Source: UBA2773 sp964458715
Lineage (GTDB): Bacteria; Patescibacteriota; Minisyncoccia; Moranbacterales; DUUL01
Reading direction: 5' to 3'
NCBI GenBank assembly: GCA_964458715.1
Contig: CAYWJP010000003.1
Location: forward strand, 1 to 42,635
Length of the DNA stretch: 42,635 bases
The position numbers were made by a program, and so were the translations under genes. Under the pieces are notes generated by a model, which ran no database searches, had not been told where the DNA came from, and saw only the letters and a list, made by a program, of their open reading frames with translations. Shown here one piece after another: positions 6,342-14,405 of this stretch; the stretch's first letter is position 1; the number at the start of each line of letters is the position of its first letter.

Positions 6342-8444
6342 TTGAACAAAGAAATTAAGCAGAGAGCGGAAAAATTAAGAAAAGTTATTGACGAGTATCG
6401 ATATCGATACCATGTTTTGGATGATCCAACCTTGACTGATGTGGTTTATGATTCTTTAATGGTGGAATTAAGAACGCTAGAGAAAAAGTATCCGAAGTTG
6501 ATGACCCCAGACTCGCCTTCCCAGAGAGTGGGTGGACGGCCTTTGAAAAAATTTGAGAAAGTTCGACATCGCGCTCGGCAATGGTCTTTGGATGATGCTT
6601 TTAGTTTTGAAGAATTACTTGACTGGGAAACTCGAAACAAAAAAATTCTGGAAAAAAGGGGGATCAAGGTTGATTTTGACTATGTGGTGGAATTGAAAAT
6701 TGACGGTTTAAAAATAATTTTGGATTATAAGAACGGAATTTTAGAACAAGGAGCGACCCGAGGAGATGGAGTAATTGGGGAGAAAGTCACCGAGAATATT
6801 AAGACCATCAAGAGCGTTCCTTTAAAGCTAAGTCAGGCCATTGATATGACAGTGACAGGAGAATGTTGGTTGCCAGTTAAGGAGCTTAAGAGGATCAATC
6901 GAGATCGGCGAGAAAAAAATTTGCCAGAGTTTGCTAATTCCAGGAACGCTGGAGCCGGTTCGATGAGACAACTCGATTCCAAAGTAGCGGCGTCCAGAAA
7001 TTTAGATTCCTATATTTACAGTATCGAAGAAATTCGCTCTGACATTGCGAAGCCTCAAAATCAGCAAGAAGAACTGAAATTGTTAACTGATTTGGGGTTT
7101 AAAGTTAATCAAGGACATCAATTTTTTAAGACTTTAACTGAAATTAAAAATTTCTATAAGGAATGGGAGAACAAGAAAGATCAGCAACCTTATGGAATTG
7201 ACGGAATGGTAATTAAAATAAATTCTAAAGAATATCAAGATGAATTAGGTTATACTGGGAAGTCTCCACGGTTTGCGATTGCTTGGAAATTTTCTCCAGA
7301 GCAAGTTACCACTCAAGTCATTGGGATTAAAATTCAAATTGGACGAACTGGTGCTTTAACACCGGTGGCAGTTTTGAAACCAGTGAAAGTAGCTGGGAGC
7401 GTAGTTTCTCGGGCGACTTTGCATAACGAGGACGAGATTACCAAAAAAGATATTCGGATTGGAGATACAATTGTGATTCATAAAGCGGGGGATGTCATTC
7501 CGGAAGTAGTTGAGGTAATTAAGAAATTACGAACTGGTCAAGAAAAAAAGTTTTTTATGCCGACTAAATGTCCGATGTGTGGCGGAAAAGTGATTCGAGA
7601 AAAAATTGCTGATAGTAAAAAAGATATTAGCTCGGCTCATTTTTGTGTTAATAAAAATTGCTTTGCAGTAGAAAAAGAAAAGATGATTCACTTTGTTTCT
7701 AAAAAAGGAATGAATATTGATGGATTGGGGAAGAGCATTGTTGAGCAGTTATTGACGGAAGGATTGGTGACGTCGGTAGCCGATATTTATAGTTTAAAAT
7801 TGGGTGATTTGGAAGTTTTAGAAAGATTTGCTGAGAAGTCAGCTGATAATTTAATTGTTGCTATTGAGAATAGCAAGCAAGCTAGTTTTGAAAAATTGTT
7901 GTTTGGTTTGGGAATTCGTCATTTAGGAGAAGAAGGAATCATTTTATTGAAAAAAGAGTTGGAAAATGGGCAATCAAAACTAGGGAAAAAGTATCAAAAA
8001 TTAGGATTTGAAATTGATAAACCAAGTCAATTGACCTCATTTTTTAGCCAAATTTTGGCTGAGGACTTATCTGAAATAAGTGGTTTTGGTAATCGGATTG
8101 CTCAAAGCATGGTGGATTGGTTTAAAACAGAGGAAAATCAAAAAATATTAGAAAAATTAGAAAAACAAGGAGTGAGAATGGAGTTGCTGGAATCTAAAGC
8201 AACAATTGAAAAAAAGAAGTTTGACAGAAAAAGTTTTGTTTTGACTGGATCAATGCAAGAGTTGACAAGAGAGCAGGCAAAGGATTTAATAAAGCAAGCA
8301 GGTGGAAAAATTTCGTCTTCGGTGAGTTCCAATACCGATTTTTTAGTGGTAGGAGAAAAGCCTGGTAGTAAATATAAAAAAGCGTTACAATTAAAAATCA
8401 AGATTCTTTTAGAAAAAGAATTCATCAATTTAATTAAAGAATAA
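6342..8444 (+). CDS. ligA: NAD+-dependent DNA ligase LigA
   Basis: 700 residues, full length. Domain Ia (YRYRYHVLDDPTLTD) binds NAD+. The adenylation motif KIDGL places the catalytic lysine near residue 119, followed by TRGDG. Next come the OB fold and a four-cysteine zinc finger (CPMC about 410, then C and CF about 434-440). HhH repeats contain IDGLGKSIVEQL and LFGLGIRHLGEEG. A C-terminal BRCT domain (about 618-700) has SFVLTGSM and TDFLVVGEKPGSK. It seals nicks in replication and repair. The start is TTG at 6342; the protein would lose domain Ia residues with any later start. Confidence 0.97.
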   Translation: MNKEIKQRAEKLRKVIDEYRYRYHVLDDPTLTDVVYDSLMVELRTLEKKYPKLMTPDSPSQRVGGRPLKKFEKVRHRARQWSLDDAFSFEELLDWETRNKKILEKRGIKVDFDYVVELKIDGLKIILDYKNGILEQGATRGDGVIGEKVTENIKTIKSVPLKLSQAIDMTVTGECWLPVKELKRINRDRREKNLPEFANSRNAGAGSMRQLDSKVAASRNLDSYIYSIEEIRSDIAKPQNQQEELKLLTDLGFKVNQGHQFFKTLTEIKNFYKEWENKKDQQPYGIDGMVIKINSKEYQDELGYTGKSPRFAIAWKFSPEQVTTQVIGIKIQIGRTGALTPVAVLKPVKVAGSVVSRATLHNEDEITKKDIRIGDTIVIHKAGDVIPEVVEVIKKLRTGQEKKFFMPTKCPMCGGKVIREKIADSKKDISSAHFCVNKNCFAVEKEKMIHFVSKKGMNIDGLGKSIVEQLLTEGLVTSVADIYSLKLGDLEVLERFAEKSADNLIVAIENSKQASFEKLLFGLGIRHLGEEGIILLKKELENGQSKLGKKYQKLGFEIDKPSQLTSFFSQILAEDLSEISGFGNRIAQSMVDWFKTEENQKILEKLEKQGVRMELLESKATIEKKKFDRKSFVLTGSMQELTREQAKDLIKQAGGKISSSVSSNTDFLVVGEKPGSKYKKALQLKIKILLEKEFINLIKE

Positions 8445-8448
8445 AGTT

Positions 8449-8760
8449 ATGTCTAAAAAAATTACTATAGAAGAAGTTCAAAAAACGACCGAGTTGGCTC
8501 GAATTGAGCTGACCAAAAAAGAAGAGGAAAAATTCACGGAAGACCTAGACAATATTTTGGATTTTTTTGCTGATATTCAAGAGGCTCAATCTGATAATGT
8601 CGAAGAATTTGATCATTATCAATTGAATAGCAATCAATTAAGAGTTGATGAGGTTTTGGAGAAACCGGAAGGCTTGGTCAAGGGAATTAAAGAAAATTTT
8701 CCAGACCAGAAGGACGATTATTTGAAAGTCAGGAGTGTATTAAATAAGTCTAATTCGTAA
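8449..8760 (+). CDS. gatC: Asp-tRNA(Asn)/Glu-tRNA(Gln) amidotransferase subunit C
   Basis: 103 residues. The family pattern is clear: an N-terminal helix with TTELARIELTKKEEEKFTED, then LDNILDFFADIQEA, and a later ENFPDQKDDYLKV segment. GatC wraps around GatA and stabilises GatCAB, which makes Gln-tRNA(Gln) and/or Asn-tRNA(Asn) by transamidation. It starts 4 nt after ligA and is followed, after 160 nt, by gatA. gatB is not in the window. Confidence 0.93.
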   Translation: MSKKITIEEVQKTTELARIELTKKEEEKFTEDLDNILDFFADIQEAQSDNVEEFDHYQLNSNQLRVDEVLEKPEGLVKGIKENFPDQKDDYLKVRSVLNKSNS

Positions 8761-8920
8761 CGAAATTTTAAAATTTTGAGCGAAAAATTTGAAAAGTGAG
8801 TTAGATATAAACTTTACTTCAACGAGATTTGAAAATTTTGCAGTCATAATTTGGAAATTGTATTAGAATAAAGACTTGTTCGATACGCTCTTGTATTAAA
8901 AAATAAATAATTTTGATTTC

Positions 8921-10336
8921 ATGATAAAAGAACTACACGAGAAATTAGTTAAGAAAGAAATTAGCTCAGTAGAATTAACTAAGCAATATTTAAAACGGAT
9001 TAAAGAAAGAAATCCTGAAATTAACAGTTTTTTGAGCGTGGATGAAAAAGGGGCGTTAGCGGCAGCTGAAAAAGTTGATCAGAAGATAGAGAGAGGAGAA
9101 GAGATTGAAATATTAGAAGGAATTCCTTATGCGGTTAAGGATAATTTTTGTGTAGCAGGCGAAGTTACGACCGCTGGTTCTAAAATTTTAGAGAGCTATC
9201 GAGCGCCATATGATAATTTTGTGATTAGAAAGTTAAAAAAAGCGGGAGCGGTTTTATTGGGGAAGACTAATATGGACGAATTCGCCATGGGGACTTCGAC
9301 TGAGAATTCCGCTTATGGTGTAGTTAAAAATCCAATTGATACCGAACGAGTAGCCGGAGGTTCTTCAGGAGGTTCAGCAGCAGCAGTAGCTGATAAACAA
9401 GCAGTTTGGACTTTGGGTTCTGACACGGGAGGATCAATCAGATGTCCGGCTAGTTATTGTGGAATAGTAGGAATGAAGCCAACCTATGGAAGAGTTTCTA
9501 GGAGCGGAATTATTGCGATGGGTTCTAGTTATGATCAAATTGGACCTTTTGCGAATAGTGTTGAAGACGTTGCAATTATTCTTGATGAAATTTGCGAAAA
9601 AGATCCTCGTGATAATACTACCGTGGCGAAAGAGACTAATTTTTTGAATAATTTAAAACCAGAAATTGAAGGAGTAAAAATTGGAGTTTTAAAAGAATTT
9701 TTAGGAGAAGATGTCAATCCTGACGTCAAAAAAATTATTGAAGCTAAAATCAACTGGGCTAAGAAAAATGGAGCCGAAGTCGTTGACATTGAAATTCCTG
9801 GAATTAAATATTCTTTAGCGGTTTACTATCTGATGATTTCTTCTGAAATTAGTTCTAATCTAGCTCGGTTTGATGGAGTTAAATATGGAACTCAAATTGA
9901 GTCGGATAATATTCTAGATACTTATTTGAAATCAAGAGAGTCTGGTTTGGGCGATGAAGTCAAGCGTCGAATTATTTTAGGAACTTATGCTTTATCAGCG
10001 GGTTATAAAGATGCTTATTATAAGAAAGCTCAACAAGTCAGAAATTTAATTAAAGCTGGTTTCAAGAAAGCTTTCGAGGAAGTAGATTTGATTTTAACTC
10101 CCACGATGATGGGATCGGCCTTTAAAATTGGAGAAAAATGTGACAATCCCCTAGAGTTATATTTGATAGATATTTCAACCGTACCGGTTAATGTGGCGAT
10201 GTTACCAGCCATTTCCATTAATGCTGGATTTATTTTAATCGATGGAAAAAAATTACCAATTGGAATGCAATTGATTGGGCCTTGGTGGCAAGAGCAATCC
10301 ATTCTCAATACCGCTTCGGCGTTTGAAAAAGGCTAG
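8921..10336 (+). CDS. gatA: Glutamyl-tRNA(Gln) amidotransferase subunit A
   Basis: 471 residues. Amidase-signature family with the Ser-cisSer-Lys triad: Lys in PYAVKDNF (about 72), the glycine/serine stretch AGGSSGGSAAAVA (about 145-157) and the nucleophile region SDTGGSIRCPASYCG (about 167-181). GatA releases ammonia from glutamine for the GatB kinase/transamidase. It continues to the family C-terminus (KLPIGMQLIGPWWQE). The 160-nt space from gatC contains no gene and no convincing promoter, so read-through from ligA-gatC is plausible. Confidence 0.97.
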   Translation: MIKELHEKLVKKEISSVELTKQYLKRIKERNPEINSFLSVDEKGALAAAEKVDQKIERGEEIEILEGIPYAVKDNFCVAGEVTTAGSKILESYRAPYDNFVIRKLKKAGAVLLGKTNMDEFAMGTSTENSAYGVVKNPIDTERVAGGSSGGSAAAVADKQAVWTLGSDTGGSIRCPASYCGIVGMKPTYGRVSRSGIIAMGSSYDQIGPFANSVEDVAIILDEICEKDPRDNTTVAKETNFLNNLKPEIEGVKIGVLKEFLGEDVNPDVKKIIEAKINWAKKNGAEVVDIEIPGIKYSLAVYYLMISSEISSNLARFDGVKYGTQIESDNILDTYLKSRESGLGDEVKRRIILGTYALSAGYKDAYYKKAQQVRNLIKAGFKKAFEEVDLILTPTMMGSAFKIGEKCDNPLELYLIDISTVPVNVAMLPAISINAGFILIDGKKLPIGMQLIGPWWQEQSILNTASAFEKG

Positions 10337-10502
10337 ACTTTTTTGTTTGACAAATTCCTTCATCAAATCTCAAATCTCAAATTGCTTTTTAATGTACAAT
10401 TTAAGTACATTTTACACACAATTTAAGATTTTTCTTAAACTTTGCTCAAATAAAAAAATTCTGGCGATGTTTAGCGTTTATTTGAGAAAAAATAAAGCTT
10501 GC
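10337..10502 (+). repeat. Degenerate family 1 repeat and second inverted repeat behind gatA
   Basis: The central hairpin AATGTAC (10391-10397) - AATTTAA - GTACATT (10405-10411) has the same stem as the copy at 12246-12266. The flanks CAAATTCCTTCATCAAATC and ACTTTGCTCAAAT match the family ends loosely. A second perfect 10-bp inverted repeat, CTCAAATAAA (10445-10454) and TTTATTTGAG (10477-10486), follows. No gene is supported between gatA and yraN. Confidence 0.45.
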
Positions 10503-10531
10503 TTGAAAGTTTTGTTTCAATGTAGTATCAT
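10503..10531 (+). promoter_or_regulatory. Promoter of yraN
   Basis: -35 TTGAAA (10503-10508), 17-bp spacer, -10 TATCAT (10526-10531), identical in both boxes and spacing to the alaS promoter. TTGAAA and TTTCAA within the spacer form a small inverted repeat that could be an operator. Confidence 0.6.
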
Positions 10532-10572
10532 TTTTTAAAGACTATCAAAATTTTTTACTTTTAAATTAAGGT

Positions 10573-10944
10573 TTGCAAAATTTTGGATCTAAAGGGGAAA
10601 TTTTAGCGGCTAATTATTTTGTAGCCAATGATTATAAGATTATTGAAAAAAATTATTATAATCGAAAAGGTTATCGACTGGGAGAGATTGATTTGGTTGT
10701 TGAAAATCCTGAAGGCGTCATAATTTTTGTAGAAGTAAAAACTAGATCAACCAAAGGCTTTGATGTTGTTCCCGAAGAAAGCGTTAATAGGGCAAAATTA
10801 AAAAAAGTGTTTAAGATAGCCCAATATTTTTTAGCAGAAAGAAGTTTAATAGAGACGGAGTGGAGGGTTGATTTTGTAGGAGTGATTTTTAATCTGAAAA
10901 CTCGGAAAGTTTCGATAAGACATATAAAATATCTACATCTTTAA
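10573..10944 (+). CDS. YraN/UPF0102 family putative endonuclease
   Basis: 123 residues. The PD-(D/E)XK-like core is visible: G-x-x-G-E near the start (GSKGEILAANYF), YRLGEIDLV (catalytic Asp) and FVEVKTRS (E-x-K). The tail EWRVDFVGVIF is also family-typical. The precise role is unknown; Holliday-junction resolvase-like nuclease activity is presumed from the fold. The start is TTG at 10573, which leaves no part of the family N-terminus missing, and a promoter lies 42 nt upstream. Confidence 0.9.
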   Translation: MQNFGSKGEILAANYFVANDYKIIEKNYYNRKGYRLGEIDLVVENPEGVIIFVEVKTRSTKGFDVVPEESVNRAKLKKVFKIAQYFLAERSLIETEWRVDFVGVIFNLKTRKVSIRHIKYLHL

Positions 10945-11008
10945 GAATTGTATTTTTGGCATATTTTTTAATTAAAACTTTAAAAACAATCCCTAATTTT
11001 AAAAAAAT

Positions 11009-11626
11009 ATGAAAAGTGAATTAGAATTTCTGTTTGGGTCTAGAGTCAGATGGCGGTTGATTAAATTTTTTATGTTGAATGAAAAGATTTCTTTAACTAC
11101 CACGGAAGTAATAGAGAGAAACAAGCTTGATACTAGAGCTAGTAAAAATGAAGCTAAAAAAATTCTTAATCAGTTAGTTAATGCTAAATTTATTTATTCT
11201 CGAACGATTAGAAAGCAAAAAGCTTATTTTGTTAACTCTAAATATTCTTTTCACGATGAGCTAAAATGGCTAGTGGTTAAGTCTAATATTTATCCTCAGT
11301 GCGAACAGCTTAATCGAGTTAAGAGCTTAGGAGATGTTAAATTGGGATTGGTCTCTGGTATATTTATCAATAATAAAAAATCCAAAACCGATTTGCTTTT
11401 AGTGGTGGATGGACTTTCTAGGGCTAAACTTAAACATTTGATTGAGGAATTGGAAGCTGAAATGGGTCAAGAGATAAATTATTCCTTGATGAATTTAGAA
11501 GAATTTCGTTATCGAATTAAAATGTTTGATAAATTTATTTTGGAAATTTTAGAACAACCTCACGAAATTATTATCAATGAAGTTGACGGAATTATAAAGG
11601 AGATTAAGAGAAATAGAAGAAGATAG
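11009..11626 (+). CDS. Winged-helix protein with nucleotidyltransferase-like C-terminal domain
   Basis: 205 residues. The N-terminal third (LFGSRVRWRLIKFFMLNEKI, then ASKNEAKKILNQLVNAKFI and SRTIRKQKAYFVNSKY) reads as a winged helix. The second half (VKLGLVSGIFINNKKSKTDLLLVVDGLSRAKLKHLIEEL in parts) looks like a nucleotidyltransferase-superfamily fold in which the usual GS-x-ARG-x-DSDxD active site is largely lost. Such proteins are seen in candidate phyla genomes and may be DNA-binding regulators that sense a nucleotide. No antitoxin or HEPN partner lies next to it, so a toxin-antitoxin role is not supported. Confidence 0.6.
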   Translation: MKSELEFLFGSRVRWRLIKFFMLNEKISLTTTEVIERNKLDTRASKNEAKKILNQLVNAKFIYSRTIRKQKAYFVNSKYSFHDELKWLVVKSNIYPQCEQLNRVKSLGDVKLGLVSGIFINNKKSKTDLLLVVDGLSRAKLKHLIEELEAEMGQEINYSLMNLEEFRYRIKMFDKFILEILEQPHEIIINEVDGIIKEIKRNRRR

Positions 11627-11632
11627 TCTCCA

Positions 11633-11745
11633 AGAAACTGTCTAAAATTTCGACGTAAAATAATTAAAAAAATCAACAGGTTTATTAATATTAATCCACT
11701 AAAACATTGAAATTATAGCTGGATGCAAAATATTAGACAGTTTCT
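11633..11745. repeat. Long-range inverted repeat enclosing the next gene's start
   Basis: AGAAACTGTCTAA (11633-11645) and TTAGACAGTTTCT (11733-11745) are perfectly complementary. The left arm begins 7 nt after the preceding stop, and the right arm lies inside the first codons of the next gene if ATG 11723 is used. AATTTC/GAAATT can extend the stem inward. Confidence 0.6.
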
Positions 11746-12196
11746 GAAAAAATCTATGAAAAATATAAAAATATATTTTCAATATTTTATTCAAAATAAA
11801 ATTTTGATGACTATTTTAATCAGTGGTTTTTTATTGAATTTAGCCGCCTGGATTATTTTTTGGATTGGACTTGATTTTGACAAAACTGCGTTAATTCTTC
11901 ATTATAATGCTTTTTTTGGAATTGATAGAATCGCCTTGAATTCGGAAGAAAAACGTTTTTTTAACGTTTTTTTTGTGGCTTTTAGCGGTTTAATAATAAT
12001 GGTAATTAATTATATTTTAGGAATTTTTCTAATTTTTTCTGGTTGGAAAAATTTCAATGAAGATGATTCGGAAAAGGTTGAACCTAGAGAAATGTCCACG
12101 GCGTTTTTTGGGGGATATTTTCTTTTTCTAGCAGGGATGATTTTACAAATTGTTATATTGGTGTATACTGTTGCAATTATCCTGGTAAACCGCTAG
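11723..12196 (+). CDS. Conserved membrane protein of unknown function (three membrane segments)
   Basis: 157 residues. Hydrophobic segments lie at about 28-48 (ILMTILISGFLLNLAAWIIF), 84-106 and 128-153. The short motif LHYNAFFGIDR between the first two is one I associate with a recurrent family of small membrane proteins in candidate phyla genomes (from memory). No catalytic motif is seen. Two starts are possible, ATG 11723 and ATG 11756. The second places the inverted repeat at 11633-11745 wholly outside the coding region and may be the true one. Its TAG overlaps the arm of the next repeat. Confidence 0.7.
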   Translation: MQNIRQFLKKSMKNIKIYFQYFIQNKILMTILISGFLLNLAAWIIFWIGLDFDKTALILHYNAFFGIDRIALNSEEKRFFNVFFVAFSGLIIMVINYILGIFLIFSGWKNFNEDDSEKVEPREMSTAFFGGYFLFLAGMILQIVILVYTVAIILVNR

Positions 12197-12316
12197 GAGT
12201 TGTAAATTCGGTGCATTTCTCCGTCAGATTCTCCGTCATTCGCTCAATGTACCAGAAAAGTACATTTCGCTCAGTACTCGAATCTTTCTCGAACTACACT
12301 CGAATTTACAACTCCT
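12195..12316 (+). repeat. Family 1 structured repeat (perfect 16-bp unique arms)
   Basis: AGGAGTTGTAAATTCG (12195-12210) and CGAATTTACAACTCCT (12301-12316) are perfectly complementary, and the left arm begins inside the TAG of the preceding gene. The central hairpin is AATGTAC (12246-12252), loop CAGAAAA, GTACATT (12260-12266). The interior also has TTCGCTCA and TCTCGAACTACACTCGAA, which match other copies. Confidence 0.8.
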
Positions 12317-12322
12317 GAATTC

Positions 12323-14089
12323 TTGAATGTTCTAAGTAAGATCTTTTATCAATTTAAATTCAATAATTTTATGATTAACATAAATGGGGGAAGAAAAAAT
12401 TGGTCTTATCCAGATCCGAGGACAACTGATCCAAGGGAACGACGTTGGCAAAGGTTTTTTGAAATGTTGCCAGGTTTTTTGACTTGGATTACTTTAATTG
12501 GAATGTTTGTTTTTTCTTTTGTGCTTCCAATTTGGGTGGCTTTATTTATTATTTTATATGATATTTATTGGTTGCACCGAACTGTTTATATCGCTACTTA
12601 TTCTGTCTTGGCTTACAAAAAAATGAAACGTTGGAATAATGTTGATTGGCTTGGTCGGATTCAGCTGATTAATAATGGAAATGAACTTCAAGAAAAAATA
12701 GAAGAAGAATTAGCTGATTTTAAAATTGAGTTAGAGAAAAGTTTTTTCAAAAGAAAGAACGTTAAAGAGCTCAAAAGAAATATAAAAGAACGAACTGAGT
12801 TTCTTAAACAATTGAAAGGCAACTATAGGAATAGAAAAAAGTTTTTGAATTGGCAGGATGTTTATCATGTTATAATGTTGCCTACTGCGGGAGAGTTAGC
12901 TAAGACTATTGAACCAGCTATCGCAGCTATTGATAATTCTTGTTATCCTAATAATAAAATTATAATTTTATTAGCTTTGGAAGAGCGAGAAGAGAAAGCT
13001 AGTCGAGATAAAAAAGTCAAAATTTTGAAAGATAAATTTGGGGATAAATTTTATGAGTTCTTAGTAACAGTTCATAAAGTTAAAGAGGGGGAGATGAAAT
13101 GTAAAGCTTCTAATACCACTTACGCAGCTAAAAAACTTAAAAAATATTTAGAAGATAAAAAAATTCCTTTGGAACACGTGGTTCTTTCTAATTTTGATTG
13201 CGATACTCAGGTTCATCCACAATTTTTAGCGGCTTTGTCTTATGAGTATATCGTTAGCCCTAATCGACTGCAACAAGCTTATCAGCCTTTACCGATGTAT
13301 CATAATAATTTATGGGATACAATTGCTCCAGTTCGAATAATTGTTACTGGTTCCTCCTTTTGGCATATGGTGGAATCAATGCGACCAGAGCATATGGTAA
13401 CATTTTCTTCGCATAGTGAGGCCTTTAAAACTATCGTTGACGTTGATTATTGGCCGGTGAATGTTATTTCTGAAGACTCAGTAATTTTTTGGAAAGCTTA
13501 TGATTATTTTTGCGGAGATTATCAAGTTCGACCGATTTATTTGCCAGTCTCTTTAGATGCGGTTTTGGGGGACAATTATGGTCAAACTTTAGCTAATCAA
13601 TATCGACAAAAACGAAGATGGGCTTATGGTATTGAGAATTTAGCGATGTTGGCTCGAGCTTTCAAAGCTAATCCGAAAATTCCTTTTGGTAAAAAAATAA
13701 AATATCTTTGGACCATGCTAGAAGGTCATCATAGTTGGGCGACTTCGCCTTATATCTTGGCTCTTTTGGGGTGGTTACCTTTAATTTTTGGGGGAGATGT
13801 TTTTAGCGAATCAGTTTTGGCTCATAATTTGCCTTATATCACTAGAACTTTGATGACCATGGCTTTAGTCGGTTTGGTAATTTCAATGTTTTTGAGTTTT
13901 TTAATTATGCCGATCCGGCCCAAAAAACATTCTAGAAAGAAATATTTTGCCATGTTTTTTCAGTGGTTTTTGGCTCCGATAATTGCTCCATTTTTAGGAG
14001 CTTCACCGGCGGTAGACGCACAGACAAGGCTACTTTTTGGTAAGTACTTTGGATCCTTTTGGGTTACTCCCAAATCTACTAAGAAGTAA
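12323..14089 (+). CDS. Membrane glycosyltransferase family 2 (processive synthase-like)
   Basis: 588 residues. Two N-terminal membrane segments (about 50-100) precede a charged coiled-coil-like stretch (about 120-175). The GT2 domain follows, with MLPTAGELAKTIEPAI, the DxD-like FDCDTQ, the acidic SEDSV and the Q(K)RRWAYG motif that marks processive GT2 synthases. About four C-terminal membrane segments close the protein. It probably makes or exports a cell-surface polysaccharide or transfers sugar to a lipid carrier; the sugar cannot be inferred. The TTG start lies just outside the repeat arm. ATG 12371 (residue 17) is an equally good or better start. Confidence 0.85.
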   Translation: MNVLSKIFYQFKFNNFMININGGRKNWSYPDPRTTDPRERRWQRFFEMLPGFLTWITLIGMFVFSFVLPIWVALFIILYDIYWLHRTVYIATYSVLAYKKMKRWNNVDWLGRIQLINNGNELQEKIEEELADFKIELEKSFFKRKNVKELKRNIKERTEFLKQLKGNYRNRKKFLNWQDVYHVIMLPTAGELAKTIEPAIAAIDNSCYPNNKIIILLALEEREEKASRDKKVKILKDKFGDKFYEFLVTVHKVKEGEMKCKASNTTYAAKKLKKYLEDKKIPLEHVVLSNFDCDTQVHPQFLAALSYEYIVSPNRLQQAYQPLPMYHNNLWDTIAPVRIIVTGSSFWHMVESMRPEHMVTFSSHSEAFKTIVDVDYWPVNVISEDSVIFWKAYDYFCGDYQVRPIYLPVSLDAVLGDNYGQTLANQYRQKRRWAYGIENLAMLARAFKANPKIPFGKKIKYLWTMLEGHHSWATSPYILALLGWLPLIFGGDVFSESVLAHNLPYITRTLMTMALVGLVISMFLSFLIMPIRPKKHSRKKYFAMFFQWFLAPIIAPFLGASPAVDAQTRLLFGKYFGSFWVTPKSTKK

Positions 14090-14207
14090 ATTTAAATATT
14101 TGGCAAACTTCTTCGTTGAAATCTCCGCTTTTCGTTCGCCGTACCATTCAGTACGCCTCTCTCAATGCTCGACTTCGCCTCGAATTTTACTCAAATATTT
14201 AAATTTA
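14087..14207 (+). repeat. Family 1 structured repeat (perfect 16-bp unique arms)
   Basis: TAAATTTAAATATTTG (14087-14102) starts with the TAA of the glycosyltransferase gene and is perfectly complementary to CAAATATTTAAATTTA (14192-14207). The central hairpin is CGTAC (14140-14144), loop CATTCA, GTACG (14151-14155). Family ends GGCAAACTTCTTCGTTGAAA and TTCGCCTCGAATTTTACTCA are well preserved. Confidence 0.8.
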
Positions 14208-14219
14208 TTGAACTCGTAC

Positions 14220-14330
14220 TTTTTTGCTTGACTCAGAGTAATTCGTCGCGATAAATGGAGATGGGCCTCGCCTCGGTGCAGGTTTAGCGGAGACGGGTCG
14301 AATTGTATGGGATGATCTATTTTTTAGATT
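14220..14330 (+). repeat. Degenerate family 1 repeat
   Basis: TTTTTTGCTTGACTC, TTCGTCGCG, GGAGATGGGC and GAGACGGGTCGAATTGTA resemble the copy at 911-1030 and the one near 34700-34760. The arms are eroded. It ends just before the promoter at 14337. Confidence 0.45.
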
Positions 14331-14336
14331 GAGAAG

Positions 14337-14365
14337 TTGATTTAAGATGAAAAGAGGGTTAAAAT
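14337..14365 (+). promoter_or_regulatory. Promoter of the small membrane protein/PH-domain pair
   Basis: -35 TTGATT (14337-14342), 17-bp spacer, -10 TAAAAT (14360-14365), 41 nt before the ATG at 14406. Confidence 0.6.
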
Positions 14366-14405
14366 AAAAATAGCAATAAAAATAAAATTAAATTAATAAC
14401 TAGAA

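Noticed and set aside
10275..10538. Open frame of 87 residues across the end of gatA
   Set aside because: It overlaps gatA in another frame and runs through the repeat and promoter region. The translation has no recognisable domain.
11009..12196. Toxin-antitoxin pair (nucleotidyltransferase-like protein plus neighbour)
   Set aside because: The neighbour is a three-helix membrane protein unlike HEPN or other toxins, and the two genes are separated by a structured spacer.
12195..12316. Ordinary rho-independent terminators as explanation of family 1
   Set aside because: Most copies have no T-run after the right arm, the arms are 85-380 bp apart, and copies occur inside ribosomal operons. A terminator role is not excluded but does not account for the conserved interior.
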